From positions 220,547 through 284,546 of the forward strand of contig SUTQ01000001.1 in the NCBI GenBank assembly GCA_015062805.1: DNA of 64,000 bases, given 5' to 3'. The first letter of the stretch is position 1. The number at the start of each line of letters is the position of its first letter. Below are positions 9,495 to 18,321 of this stretch, piece after piece. This DNA comes from Methanosphaera stadtmanae. GTDB lineage: Archaea; Methanobacteriota; Methanobacteria; Methanobacteriales; Methanobacteriaceae. The translations under genes were made by a program, and so were the position numbers. Below the pieces are notes generated by a model. The model had not been told where the DNA came from, did no database searches, and worked only from the letters and a program-made list of their open reading frames with translations.

Positions 9495-9908
9495 ATGCAA
9501 TATAGTTTTTTAGCAAATGGTCATGAAAATGTTACTTCTCTTCATAAATCAACGTTTGAAATTACTGCTGATAAAACGTTAACTTTAAAAGGAGATTGTA
9601 TTATTGGAGTGAATTCTAACGTTACGTTAAAAGATTTGCCTGAAGAGTTAAAAAATCAAATTAAAACAGATAACAATAAAATTGAGTTGATTTTAGAGAC
9701 GGATAATTATTCTGATAAAATAGTGGGTTATGGTTCATCAAAATTAACATTGGATCATCCAACAGACATGGTTTGTAGAAAAAGTAACTTTACATGTAAT
9801 AGGACATTAATGATTAATTCAGATAAAGCAGCAAAAGATTTGAATATCAATTTAATTAATGAGTTGAAAAAGGGTTCAAAACTAAAAATAACAATAAAAA
9901 TAAGTTAA
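9495..9908 (+). CDS. DUF371 family protein
   Basis: 137-residue archaeal conserved protein. The family pattern is visible as ANGHENVTSLHKSTFEIT at the start and LTLKGDCIIGV; later come LDHPTDMVCRKS and TLMINSDKAAKDLN. Small and soluble, mostly beta by appearance. Function is unknown. GGTGAG before the ATG supports the start. It is divergent from the DUF123 gene and runs toward tRNA-Leu on the opposite strand. Confidence 0.82.
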   Translation: MQYSFLANGHENVTSLHKSTFEITADKTLTLKGDCIIGVNSNVTLKDLPEELKNQIKTDNNKIELILETDNYSDKIVGYGSSKLTLDHPTDMVCRKSNFTCNRTLMINSDKAAKDLNINLINELKKGSKLKITIKIS

Positions 9909-9927
9909 TTATTAAAATTATTGAAAA

Positions 9928-10011
<84 letters not shown>

Positions 10012-10051
10012 ATATAAAAATAAGTATTATATTCTGGTGGATTTAACCAAC

Positions 10052-10070
10052 AACCTTATAAATAAAGGTT
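10052..10070 (-). promoter_or_regulatory. Probable promoter of tRNA-Leu
   Basis: Read on the minus strand, the segment contains TTTATTTATAA inside an AACCTT...AAGGTT inverted repeat, about 45 bases before the mature tRNA 5' end. This spacing suits an archaeal TATA box with a short 5' leader. By-eye call. Confidence 0.4.
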
Positions 10071-10130
10071 ACTATTAACTATCTTTCTCATTCTATATAA
10101 ACATTTCGAAAAAAAAAAGGGTTTTGGAAA

Positions 10131-10991
10131 TTATTCTGTATCAGCCATTCTTTTAAGAGATTCAGAACAAGTTTCCATTTTTATTCCTAATTCTTTTTCT
10201 ACTTTATTTACGTTTAATGATGAATCTCTAGGTCTAGGTGCTTTTTGAATAAATTGTTCACTAGTTGTAGGATTGATTAAGGAATCATCTAAATCAAATG
10301 CATCAGCAATTTTTTTAGTAAAATCGAATCTATTGATTGCATCATTTCCTGCAGTATGGAAAATACCCTTTTTATCTTTTTCTGCAATTTTATATATTGC
10401 TTCAGCAGCATTATCTGCCAAAGTAGGTGAATTTACTTGATCAGTAACAATATTGATTTCGTTTTTTTGTCTTAATTGATCAATGACCCAAGTAGTAAAG
10501 TTTGGTCGGCTATGCCAACCATAAAGTACACTTACCCTTGCGATTGCCCAATTTTCACTATATTTTTCTAATTGAACTTCTCCTTCATATTTTGATTTAG
10601 CATAAATACCTAATGGATTCACTGCTTCATTTTCTTTATAATAACCTCTATTTCCATCAAAAACAAAGTCTGTAGAAACATAAATAATTTTTGCACCTAT
10701 TTTATTTGCAGCTTTGGCTAAAAAACCTGTTCCATCACCATTTACTTTATATGCGATTTCTTTTTCATCTTCACATAAATCTACATTGGTCATAGCAGCA
10801 CAATGGATGATAACATCCGGTTTTTCCTTTTCGATTGTATTGATTACTTCTTGTTCATTAGTTATGTCACATTTAATGGTATTTTCTGAAGGGTTACTAT
10901 TATGTGCTAATGTTAGTTCATCATTTTCTTTTGCAACAGTAGCCAGTCTTTCACCTAAAAGACCACTACCTCCCGTAATAAAATATTTCAT
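10131..10991 (-). CDS. rfbD: dTDP-4-dehydrorhamnose reductase
   Basis: 286-residue extended short-chain dehydrogenase of the RmlD type, which reduces dTDP-4-keto-L-rhamnose to dTDP-L-rhamnose with NAD(P)H. Seen are the nucleotide-binding FITGGSGLLGERL at residues 4-16, the CAAMTNVDLCE block, FVFDGNRGYYKENEAVNP and the catalytic YAKSKYEGE (Y-x3-K, ~130). It lies on the opposite strand from rmlB and rmlA with two unrelated genes between. The missing pathway step, RmlC, is not in the window. The dTDP-rhamnose would serve surface glycans. Confidence 0.88.
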   Translation of the reverse strand: MKYFITGGSGLLGERLATVAKENDELTLAHNSNPSENTIKCDITNEQEVINTIEKEKPDVIIHCAAMTNVDLCEDEKEIAYKVNGDGTGFLAKAANKIGAKIIYVSTDFVFDGNRGYYKENEAVNPLGIYAKSKYEGEVQLEKYSENWAIARVSVLYGWHSRPNFTTWVIDQLRQKNEINIVTDQVNSPTLADNAAEAIYKIAEKDKKGIFHTAGNDAINRFDFTKKIADAFDLDDSLINPTTSEQFIQKAPRPRDSSLNVNKVEKELGIKMETCSESLKRMADTE

Positions 10992-11128
10992 AGTTATATT
11001 TTTAGATATTAAAATATAAAATTTTATTTAATGATAAAAAATAAATAAAAACTATCCATTTAGAAAATATTTGAGAATAATGTAACTTAGTTCAAATTAA
11101 AAATTTTTTGAAATCAGATGGTGATTTT

Positions 11129-12244
11129 ATGAATAAAAGTGATATTACTAGGGATTATTATATGTTAAAAGGTCCCCTTGCAAAAAAAGGATATGATTGG
11201 TGGTGGCATTCATTAACAGCATACAACAAAAAAACTGGTGAAGCTAAAGCATTTTTTATAGAATACTTTGTTTGTAATCCTGCTTTAGCTGAAAATAAAC
11301 CAACATTAGGTCAATTACCTGAAAATAGATCATTAGGTAAGAAACCATCATATTGTATGATTAAAGTTGGTACATGGGGAAATAATCCAAAGCAAATACA
11401 TAATTTTTATTCTATGAAAGACTTTAATTGTCCATCAAATAAATTAGATATCAATGTGGGAAAATGTAAACTTACCGAAACCCATATGGAAGGATATTGT
11501 AAAGTTACGGAAAGTGAAGCTAAAGAACATCCTGAATATATGTGTGATGCGGGAGAAATGGAATGGAATTTGGATATTGATAAACAAATTACATTTAATG
11601 TTGGTTATGGTGCAAATTCTTTATTTAGAAAATTAAATTCTTTTGAAATGTTTTGGCATGCTGAGGGGATAAAGACACAATATGAAGGTACGATTATATT
11701 AGATGGTATTGAATATGAAGTAATTCCTGAGAAATCTTATGGATATGCAGATAAAAATTGGGGTGGTGATTTTACAAGTCCATGGTTATGGATTTCTTCA
11801 TGTAATTTAACTAGTTTAATTTCAGGAAAAAAATTAAATAATTCTGCCTTTGAAGCAGGTGGTGGAAGACCTAAAGCATTTGGAATAGAAATTCCTAGAA
11901 AATTATTAATAGGTTTCTATTATGAAGGAAAGATGTATGAGTATAATTTTGCAAGATTTTGGAATTTAGTGAAAATAGACTTTGATTTTGTTGAGGGAGA
12001 TGAAATTCATTTATGGTCTATTAAAGCATCAAACAGAAATTCTTATATGGAATTGGAATTACATTGTAAACGTGATGAAATGATGCTCATAAATTATGAA
12101 GCACCTAATGGAAAAAAATTACATAATAAGTTATGGAATGGTGGAACAGGTTTTGGAGAAATAAAATTATATAAAAAAGATGGAACTTTAATTGATCATG
12201 TTAAAATTGAAAATGCCGGATGTGAATACGGAGAGTATTGTTAA
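11129..12244 (+). CDS. Tocopherol-cyclase-like family protein
   Basis: About 371 residues resembling the plant VTE1/tocopherol cyclase domain family. The C-terminal half shows the family pattern YADKNWGGDFTSPWLWISSC, an AGGG turn, YYEGKMYEYNF and a GEIKLY strand; the N-terminal half is rich in aromatic residues (GYDWWWHSLTAYNKKTGE). In plants the enzyme closes the chromanol ring; prokaryotic relatives have no proven role that I know of, and a methanogen makes no tocopherol. No signal peptide or membrane segment is seen. ATG 11129 follows GGTGAT directly, better than the in-frame TTG at 11108. It overlaps or nearly touches the following gene, suggesting an operon. Possibly acquired from gut bacteria (inference). 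Confidence 0.75.
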   Translation: MNKSDITRDYYMLKGPLAKKGYDWWWHSLTAYNKKTGEAKAFFIEYFVCNPALAENKPTLGQLPENRSLGKKPSYCMIKVGTWGNNPKQIHNFYSMKDFNCPSNKLDINVGKCKLTETHMEGYCKVTESEAKEHPEYMCDAGEMEWNLDIDKQITFNVGYGANSLFRKLNSFEMFWHAEGIKTQYEGTIILDGIEYEVIPEKSYGYADKNWGGDFTSPWLWISSCNLTSLISGKKLNNSAFEAGGGRPKAFGIEIPRKLLIGFYYEGKMYEYNFARFWNLVKIDFDFVEGDEIHLWSIKASNRNSYMELELHCKRDEMMLINYEAPNGKKLHNKLWNGGTGFGEIKLYKKDGTLIDHVKIENAGCEYGEYC

Positions 12245-12273
12245 TAATTAATTTATTTGATAGTGGGAAATGT

Positions 12274-12600
12274 ATGAAAAAAGTTAAGATAACAGTGTTG
12301 AAGACTACACTAAATGAGCAATTAGCAAAAGAGTATGGTGTTAAAAATTTATCTACTTGTCCTATGTTAAAGGAAGGGGAAGTATTTTATGCAGACTATG
12401 CAAAACCGGATAATTTTTGTGATGAAGCTTGGAAAGCTATTTATCAATATGTTTTTGCATTAGCACATGGTGCTGGGGAAGATGTATTTTATTTTCATGA
12501 TTGGATTGAAAAACCAGGTTTAGCAATTGTATGTTGTAATGATGGATTAAGGCCAGTAATTTTTAAACTCGAATCAACAGATATAGAATCTATTCCATAA
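12274..12600 (+). CDS. TIGR04076 family protein
   Basis: 108-residue protein of the TIGR04076 family, small conserved proteins common in anaerobic bacteria and some methanogens. It shows KKVKITVLKTTLNEQLAKEY at the start, STCPMLKEGEVFY, the aromatic DEAWKAIYQYVFALAHG and CCNDGLRPVIFKLE, all fitting the family layout. Conserved cysteines could bind metal or be redox-active. I prefer ATG 12274 after AGTGGGAA over an in-frame TTG at 12238 that overlaps the upstream gene. Function unknown; likely cotranscribed with the tocopherol-cyclase-like gene. Confidence 0.78.
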   Translation: MKKVKITVLKTTLNEQLAKEYGVKNLSTCPMLKEGEVFYADYAKPDNFCDEAWKAIYQYVFALAHGAGEDVFYFHDWIEKPGLAIVCCNDGLRPVIFKLESTDIESIP

Positions 12601-12685
12601 TCTTAAAAAATAAACAAATTATTAATAAAATTTTAGATAAATCTATTATTAGATACATTGCTTATGTAAATTTAAGGTGATTATA

Positions 12686-13639
12686 TTGAAAATTATGATA
12701 ACAGGCGGAGCTGGATTTATAGGCTCCAATTTTGTTCATTACATCTCAAACAAATATGATGATTATGAAATAACGGTTTTAGATAAATTGACTTATGCTG
12801 GAGACATGGAAAATCTTGCAGGTTTAGATAATATAAATTTTATTAAGGGCGATATTGCAGATGCAGAAGTTTCTTCACAAGCTATGAAAGATGCAGATTA
12901 TGTAGTAAATTTTGCTGCTGAAACTCATGTTGATAAATCAATTACTGATCCTGCATCATTCGTTAAGTCAGATGTATTGGGAACTCAAAATTTATTGGAA
13001 TTGGTTAGAAAATATGATGTTGAGAAATATATTCAAATTTCCACTGATGAAGTATATGGAAGTATCCTAGAAGGATCATTTAAAGAAACAGACAATATTG
13101 ATCCATCCAGTCCATATTCTGCAAGTAAAGCTGGGGGAGATTTATTGGTCAGTGCATATTATAAAACTTATGGAATTCCTGTGATGATTACAAGAAGCAG
13201 TAATAATTTTGGACCTAGACAATTCCCTGAAAAGTTAATTCCATTATTTATTCTTAAAGCATTACATGATGAGAAGTTACCAGTCTATGGTGATGGAAAA
13301 AATGTACGTGATTGGATTTATGTAGAAGATAATTGTGCTGGAGTTGATACAGTTTTACATAAAGGAAAAATTGGAGAAGTATATAACATTGGTGGTGGAA
13401 ATGAAAAAAATAATTTAGAAATTACCAAATTAATACTTGAAAAATTAGGAAAACCTGAAACATTAATTCAACATGTTGAAGATCGTCTAGGACATGATAG
13501 AAGATATTCTTTGGATGCTACTAAGACCAAAAAACTGGGTTGGGAACCTAAATGGTCATTTGAAGATGCAATGGAAAAAACTGTTAACTGGTATAAAGAT
13601 AATTCAGAACGTTTATATAAAGCAACAAAAACTTTATAA
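12686..13639 (+). CDS. rfbB: dTDP-glucose 4,6-dehydratase
   Basis: Extended SDR enzyme making dTDP-4-keto-6-deoxyglucose from dTDP-glucose, second step of dTDP-rhamnose synthesis. Motifs: MITGGAGFIGSNFVHY, FAAETHVDKSI, ISTDEVYG and YSASKAGGD (catalytic Y-x3-K), then RSSNNFGPRQFPEKLIPLF and DWIYVEDNC. TTG at 12686 is chosen because AAGGTGAT at 12674-12681 is then correctly placed; the in-frame GTG at 12677 lies inside that site and ATG 12695 is a further alternative. It is followed by rmlA in the same direction. Confidence 0.94.
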   Translation: MKIMITGGAGFIGSNFVHYISNKYDDYEITVLDKLTYAGDMENLAGLDNINFIKGDIADAEVSSQAMKDADYVVNFAAETHVDKSITDPASFVKSDVLGTQNLLELVRKYDVEKYIQISTDEVYGSILEGSFKETDNIDPSSPYSASKAGGDLLVSAYYKTYGIPVMITRSSNNFGPRQFPEKLIPLFILKALHDEKLPVYGDGKNVRDWIYVEDNCAGVDTVLHKGKIGEVYNIGGGNEKNNLEITKLILEKLGKPETLIQHVEDRLGHDRRYSLDATKTKKLGWEPKWSFEDAMEKTVNWYKDNSERLYKATKTL

Positions 13640-13772
13640 TCTCCTTTTTTTTTAATTTATTTTTATAATTCAATAAATTTTATATTGTTATAAATATAAA
13701 GATAATTGTATATTTAAAGAATTTCTAAAATTCTTTATAATTTAACAACTTAATATTTTGTAGGTGAGTTAC

Positions 13773-14840
13773 ATGAAAGGTGTTATTTTATCAGGAGGTC
13801 ATGGAACAAGGTTAAGACCATTGACACATACAGGACCTAAACAATTAATCCCTATTGCTAATAAACCCGTTATTGATTATGCAATTGAAGATTTACGTGA
13901 TGCTGGAATCACTGAAATAGGGATTATACTGGGAACAAATATGCCTAATAAAATTAAGGAATCTTTAGGTGATGGTTCAAGGTTTGGTGTTAATATTACC
14001 TACATTATGCAAGGAGAACCTAAAGGTTTAGCACATGCAGCAAAAACAGCTAAAGATTTTGTTGATGGTGACTCTTTTGTAATGTATTTAGGTGATAATA
14101 TTCTTAAATCCGGAATTGAAGAATTTGTAAGTGGTTTTGATGAATCTGATTTTTCTTCACGTTTACTTTTACAAGAAGTTGATGATCCAAGACAATTTGG
14201 TGTAGCTGAATTAAATGAGGATGGTAAAATAATTAACTTGGTTGAAAAACCAGAGCATCCTAAAAGTAATTTAGCATTAGTTGGGATATACTTGTTTAAA
14301 AATAATATATTTGGGGCTATCGATAAAATTAAACCTTCATGGCGAAATGAATTAGAAATAACTGATGCTATCCAACAATTGATAGATGATGGATTTAATG
14401 TTGATTCGTTTGTAGTTGAAGGATGGTGGAAAGACACTGGAAAACCAGAAGATGTTTTAGATGCTAATCAGTTAATCCTTGAAACAATTAAAACAGATAT
14501 TCAAGGTGAAATTGAAGAAGATGTTAAAATCAAAGGCCGTGTAATAATTGGAAAAAACACGTTGATAAAATCAGGTTCTGTAATTAAGGGACCTTCCATA
14601 ATTGGAGAGAATTGTGAAATTAAAGGTTATGTAGGTCCGTATACATCCATAGGGGATAATACGAAATTAATTGAATCTGAAATAGATTCTTCAATCATCA
14701 TTGGAAATTCTATCATTAGATCAGATAAACGAATTACTGAAAGTTTACTAGGTCAAAACTCACAAATTACAACAGATAAAAAAACATATCCTAAAGGAAG
14801 AAGTTTTGTTATTGGTGAGAATTCAATTATTAAATTATAG
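13773..14840 (+). CDS. rfbA: Glucose-1-phosphate thymidylyltransferase, long archaeal type
   Basis: 355-residue nucleotidyltransferase joining dTTP and glucose-1-phosphate. The N-terminal domain begins MKGVILSGGHGTRLRPLTHT, the canonical pyrophosphorylase loop, followed by KQLIPIANKPV and LGDNILKSG. Unlike the ~290-residue bacterial RmlA, the protein carries a C-terminal left-handed beta-helix (hexapeptide repeats such as GRVIIGKNTLIKSGSVIKGP, from residue ~245). GTAGGTGAG precedes the ATG; the in-frame GTG at 13764 is within that site. galU follows after 10 bases. Nucleotide preference (dTTP or UTP) cannot be fixed by reading alone. Confidence 0.9.
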   Translation: MKGVILSGGHGTRLRPLTHTGPKQLIPIANKPVIDYAIEDLRDAGITEIGIILGTNMPNKIKESLGDGSRFGVNITYIMQGEPKGLAHAAKTAKDFVDGDSFVMYLGDNILKSGIEEFVSGFDESDFSSRLLLQEVDDPRQFGVAELNEDGKIINLVEKPEHPKSNLALVGIYLFKNNIFGAIDKIKPSWRNELEITDAIQQLIDDGFNVDSFVVEGWWKDTGKPEDVLDANQLILETIKTDIQGEIEEDVKIKGRVIIGKNTLIKSGSVIKGPSIIGENCEIKGYVGPYTSIGDNTKLIESEIDSSIIIGNSIIRSDKRITESLLGQNSQITTDKKTYPKGRSFVIGENSIIKL

Positions 14841-14850
14841 GAGATTAATT

Positions 14851-15702
14851 ATGAAGGCAGTTATACCTGCAGCAGGGTTAGGTACAAGATTTTTACCTGC
14901 AACAAAAGCACAACCTAAAGAAATGTTACCCGTATTTAATAAACCAACAATTCAATATGTAGTTGAAGAAGCAGTAAATTCGGGTATTGATGATATAATA
15001 ATTATTACAGGTAAGGGAAAAAGACCAATAGAAGATCATTTTGATAAATCATGGGAATTAGAATCAAATCTTGAAAAAAAAGGTAAACTAGATTATCTTC
15101 ATGAAGTTCAAGAAATATCTAACATGGCAGACATATTTTATGTTCGTCAGAAAAAACAAAATGGTCTCGGGGATGCTATTAGTTGTGCTAAAAAACATAT
15201 TGGTAACGAACCATTTGCTGTTTTATTAGGAGATACAATCACGTATTCTGATACTCCATGTACTAAACAATTGATTGATGTTCATAAAAAATATGGTGGT
15301 TCTGTTATTGCAATAGAAGAATTGCCTGAAAGAAAAATAGAACGTTATGGTATTGTCGACGGTACGGAAATAGAAAATAATATTTTTAAAGTCAATAATT
15401 TAGTTGAAAAACCAAAATTGGAAGAAGCACCATCTAATTTAGGTATTACTGGAAGATATATTTTAACACCAGATATATTTGATAAATTAGACTCTATTGA
15501 GGCAGGAGTTGGTGGAGAAATCCAATTGACTGATGCAATAAATGAGCAAGAAGAAGTTTATGCAACTACTTTTGAAGGAACAATATATGATATAGGTAAT
15601 ACCATGGAATGGTTGAAAAGTTCTATAGATATGGCATTAACACACGATGATGCTAGAGAAGAAATATTAGATTACATTAAGCAAAAACTTAATGAATTCT
15701 AA
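14851..15702 (+). CDS. galU: UTP-glucose-1-phosphate uridylyltransferase
   Basis: 283-residue GalU making UDP-glucose, precursor for GalE and glycan synthesis. Diagnostic segments are VIPAAGLGTRFLPATKAQPKEMLP, KPTIQYVVEEAVNSGIDDI, VRQKKQNGLGDAISCAK, LLGDTI and GEIQLTDAI. ATG 14851 follows AGGAGATTAATT directly, 10 bases after the rmlA stop, so the two genes are most likely one transcript. Length is normal for the family. Confidence 0.95.
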   Translation: MKAVIPAAGLGTRFLPATKAQPKEMLPVFNKPTIQYVVEEAVNSGIDDIIIITGKGKRPIEDHFDKSWELESNLEKKGKLDYLHEVQEISNMADIFYVRQKKQNGLGDAISCAKKHIGNEPFAVLLGDTITYSDTPCTKQLIDVHKKYGGSVIAIEELPERKIERYGIVDGTEIENNIFKVNNLVEKPKLEEAPSNLGITGRYILTPDIFDKLDSIEAGVGGEIQLTDAINEQEEVYATTFEGTIYDIGNTMEWLKSSIDMALTHDDAREEILDYIKQKLNEF

Positions 15703-15755
15703 TTTCATTTTACTATTTTTATAATATTTTTTTAAAAAAAAGAATTTAAAAGAAT
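15703..15755. terminator. T/A-rich spacer between convergent galU and hacA
   Basis: The 53-base convergent spacer contains a T-run followed by an A-run (TTTTTTTAAAAAAAA) and two tandem copies of AGAATTTAAA. Archaeal RNA polymerase terminates at T-runs, so this could stop transcription from both sides. Inferred. Confidence 0.4.
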
Positions 15756-17003
15756 TTAAATATTTGAAGGGTCAGTTATTTCTCCTGTTATTGCTGAAGC
15801 TGCAACAACAGCGGGATTTGATAAGTAAACATATGATTTTGCACTTCCCATTCTACCTAGGAAATTTCTATTTGTTGTAGAAATACAAGTCATATCATCA
15901 GTCATTACACCCATATGTGCTCCTAAACATGGACCACAGCCAGGATTACATACAATAGCATTTGATTCTAAAAAAGTTTGTATAATACCATTTTCAATGG
16001 CTTCCTGATAAATTTTTCTGGAAGCAGGGAATACTAATAATTGTACATCTTCGTGAATTTTATGTCCTTTTAATATTTCAGCTGCTTGAACAAGATCTTC
16101 GTATCTTCCATTGGTACATGAACCCAATACCGCTTGATTAATGGTTGTTCCTTCAACTTTATCCACATCTTCGACATTATCTACATTATGAGGACAAGCT
16201 ACTTGAGGTCTTAAGTCACTAACTTCAAAGTCATATATTTTTTCGTATTCGGCATCTTTATCTGGTGTGGTAATAGTATAATTATTAATTCCACGTTGTG
16301 CTAAGTATTTTTTTGTATCTTCATTAGGTATCATAATACCATTTTTTGCACCACATTCAATTACCATGTTTGTCATAGTCATTCTGGCATCCACAGATAA
16401 TTTATCTATTGTTTCACCATGGAATTCTAAACTTTTGTAAGTACCACCGTAAGAACCTAATTTTTTAATAATGTTTAAAATTAAATCTTTTGAATAAACA
16501 TGTTTTTGTAAAGATCCATTTACATTTATCTTTAAGGTTTCAGGTACATTAAACCATGTTTTACCTGTAGCATATACCATTGCTAAATCAGTTGCACCAA
16601 GTCCTGTGGAAAAAGCACCAAAAGCACCATAAGTGCATGTGTGTGAATCAGCACCAACTATTACTGTTGAAGGTTTAACATGACCTTCTTGTGGTAAAAC
16701 TTGATGACAGATACCTTCACCTTGTTTATATATGTTTTTGATTCCTTGTTTTTTTGCAAATTCACGTACTACTTGCTGAAATTCTGCAGAACCCATAGTA
16801 TTTGCAGGAACATTATGATCAAATACTAGTACAATTTTATCAGGATTCCACACTTTATCAGCTAATTTTTCAAAAACTTTGATTGTAGGGGGGCTAGTAC
16901 CGTCATGACTCATTGCAACATCAATATTTGCATCGACAGTATCTCCTGGACTTACTTCGTCTCTATTGGAAGCTTTTGCTAATATTTTTTCGCTTATGTT
17001 CAT
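15756..17003 (-). CDS. hacA: Homoaconitase / isopropylmalate-isomerase-type large subunit
   Basis: 415-residue aconitase-superfamily large subunit with the [4Fe-4S] cysteines in VLGSCTNGR (~296) and VCNPGCGPCLGAH (~353-358), and the family segments FDHNVPANT, GADSHTCTYGAFGAFSTG and MTMTNMVIECGAKNG. Methanogens have two paralogues, LeuC for leucine and HacA (AksD) for the homologous chain-extension steps from homocitrate toward 7-oxoheptanoate, a part of coenzyme B. The gene starts 9 bases after aksA on the same strand, which favours HacA over LeuC. The small subunit is not in the window. Confidence 0.85.
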   Translation of the reverse strand: MNISEKILAKASNRDEVSPGDTVDANIDVAMSHDGTSPPTIKVFEKLADKVWNPDKIVLVFDHNVPANTMGSAEFQQVVREFAKKQGIKNIYKQGEGICHQVLPQEGHVKPSTVIVGADSHTCTYGAFGAFSTGLGATDLAMVYATGKTWFNVPETLKINVNGSLQKHVYSKDLILNIIKKLGSYGGTYKSLEFHGETIDKLSVDARMTMTNMVIECGAKNGIMIPNEDTKKYLAQRGINNYTITTPDKDAEYEKIYDFEVSDLRPQVACPHNVDNVEDVDKVEGTTINQAVLGSCTNGRYEDLVQAAEILKGHKIHEDVQLLVFPASRKIYQEAIENGIIQTFLESNAIVCNPGCGPCLGAHMGVMTDDMTCISTTNRNFLGRMGSAKSYVYLSNPAVVAASAITGEITDPSNI

Positions 17004-17011
17004 TTAAACCA

Positions 17012-18184
17012 TCATCTTTTAACATTTGCTTGTAATAAAATTTCATCGAATTTTTCGTTAGTTATTTCAAAACCTTTTTCACGTTCTTCTTTAACAAGCT
17101 TCACAATCTCTAAAAGTTTTTTATCATCTACTTTTATTTTCAATGAATCCAATTTTTCTTCAATTGCTGCTTTACCAGAATGTTTTCCGAGTACAATTTG
17201 TCTTTTAGTTCCAATCATTTCTGGTAAAAATGGTTCATATGTGAAAGGATCTTTTACGATTGCATCAACATGTATTCCAGATTCGTGTCTGAATACATTG
17301 TTTCCTACAATGGCTTTACTATCAGGTACTGGAATTTTGCTATATTTAGAAACTATATGTGATAATTCAGATATTACTTCAGTTTTAAAACCCAAATCTT
17401 TGTTATATAATAATTTTAGAGCCATTACTAATTCTTCTAATGATGCATTTCCTGCTCTTTCACCTATTCCATTTACGGTTGTTGATATTGCAGAAGCACC
17501 TTCAAATAATCCTGCAATAGAATTTGCTACAGCAAATCCAAAATCGTTGTGACAATGTAAAGCTATTTCTACATCTATTTCTTTTCTAATATTTCTCACT
17601 AAATATTGCATAGCATATGGGTTTATAGAACCCGTCGTGTCTGCTATATGAATTCTATCTGCTTTATGGTCTTGTGCCATTTTGTATACTTCTAATAGTT
17701 TAGGTAACTCTGTCCGTGTTGCATCTTCTGCAGAAAAAGCTACAAATAACCCATGATCTTTTCCATAATCTACTGCTTCCATGCAGATTTCATTTATTAC
17801 GTCCCTTGGTTTGTCCATTTTAACTTTTAAATGTAAATCGGATAGTCCCATAAACGTTATAATACCATCTACATCAGCATCTAATGCTGCATTTATGTCT
17901 TCTTTTTTTGTTCGAGTTAAACATATAATTTTTGCATTTAATCCTTCGTTTGCAATGGTTTTAACGGATTTCTTTTCATTTTCTGAAACAATAGGAAAAC
18001 CTGCTTCAATTTGGGGTATTCCGAGTTCATCAAGTTTGTGTGCTATTTCTAATTTTTCATCTAAAGAAAAGCATACTCCTGGTGTTTGTTCTCCATCTCT
18101 AAGTGTTGTATCGTATATATTAATCTTTTTGGGTAGGTTATAATCTACCTCTTTATTATATATACTTACGAATCTATCCTTAAT
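17012..18184 (-). CDS. aksA: Homocitrate synthase AksA (no usual start codon)
   Basis: Condenses 2-oxoglutarate (and its longer homologues) with acetyl-CoA for the 2-oxosuberate part of coenzyme B. The frame encodes INIYDTTLRDGEQTPGVCF with the catalytic and metal-binding residues, then GIPQIEAGFPIVS, HCHNDFGFAVANS, NGIGERAGNASLEE and FRHESGIHVDA. The first ATG in frame, 17851, would delete the DTTLRDGEQ block. Upstream to the in-frame stop at 18242-18244 I read no ATG, GTG or TTG. I place the start at ATT 18184, 9 bases after a GAGGGG sequence (18199-18194), which gives ~390 residues and an N-terminal length like other AksA proteins. Other non-standard starts remain possible. Confidence 0.85.
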   Translation of the reverse strand: MKDRFVSIYNKEVDYNLPKKINIYDTTLRDGEQTPGVCFSLDEKLEIAHKLDELGIPQIEAGFPIVSENEKKSVKTIANEGLNAKIICLTRTKKEDINAALDADVDGIITFMGLSDLHLKVKMDKPRDVINEICMEAVDYGKDHGLFVAFSAEDATRTELPKLLEVYKMAQDHKADRIHIADTTGSINPYAMQYLVRNIRKEIDVEIALHCHNDFGFAVANSIAGLFEGASAISTTVNGIGERAGNASLEELVMALKLLYNKDLGFKTEVISELSHIVSKYSKIPVPDSKAIVGNNVFRHESGIHVDAIVKDPFTYEPFLPEMIGTKRQIVLGKHSGKAAIEEKLDSLKIKVDDKKLLEIVKLVKEEREKGFEITNEKFDEILLQANVKR

Positions 18185-18193
18185 TTTAGTTTC

Positions 18194-18199
18194 CCCCTC
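18194..18199 (-). promoter_or_regulatory. Ribosome binding site that decides the aksA start
   Basis: GAGGGG on the minus strand lies 9 bases before ATT 18184 and is the only good Shine-Dalgarno-like sequence near the start of the conserved aksA frame. It is the main support for the AUU start. Confidence 0.5.
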
Positions 18200-18321
18200 A
18201 ACTAATTTTAAAATTACTAAAGATAATAGTAAATGAGTTATTTATTAATTTAAATTATTTTGAGTTTGATATCATTATTTTAATAGTATATTTATAAATT
18301 ACATACCTTATATTTATTTTA

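Noticed and set aside
17241-18143. Plus-strand open frames across aksA
   Set aside because: Shadows of aksA; the minus-strand frame carries the homocitrate synthase motifs through the whole span.
17851-18244. aksA as a pseudogene or N-terminally truncated protein starting at 17851
   Set aside because: The upstream frame is intact and encodes the conserved catalytic block, so a non-standard start is a better explanation than loss.
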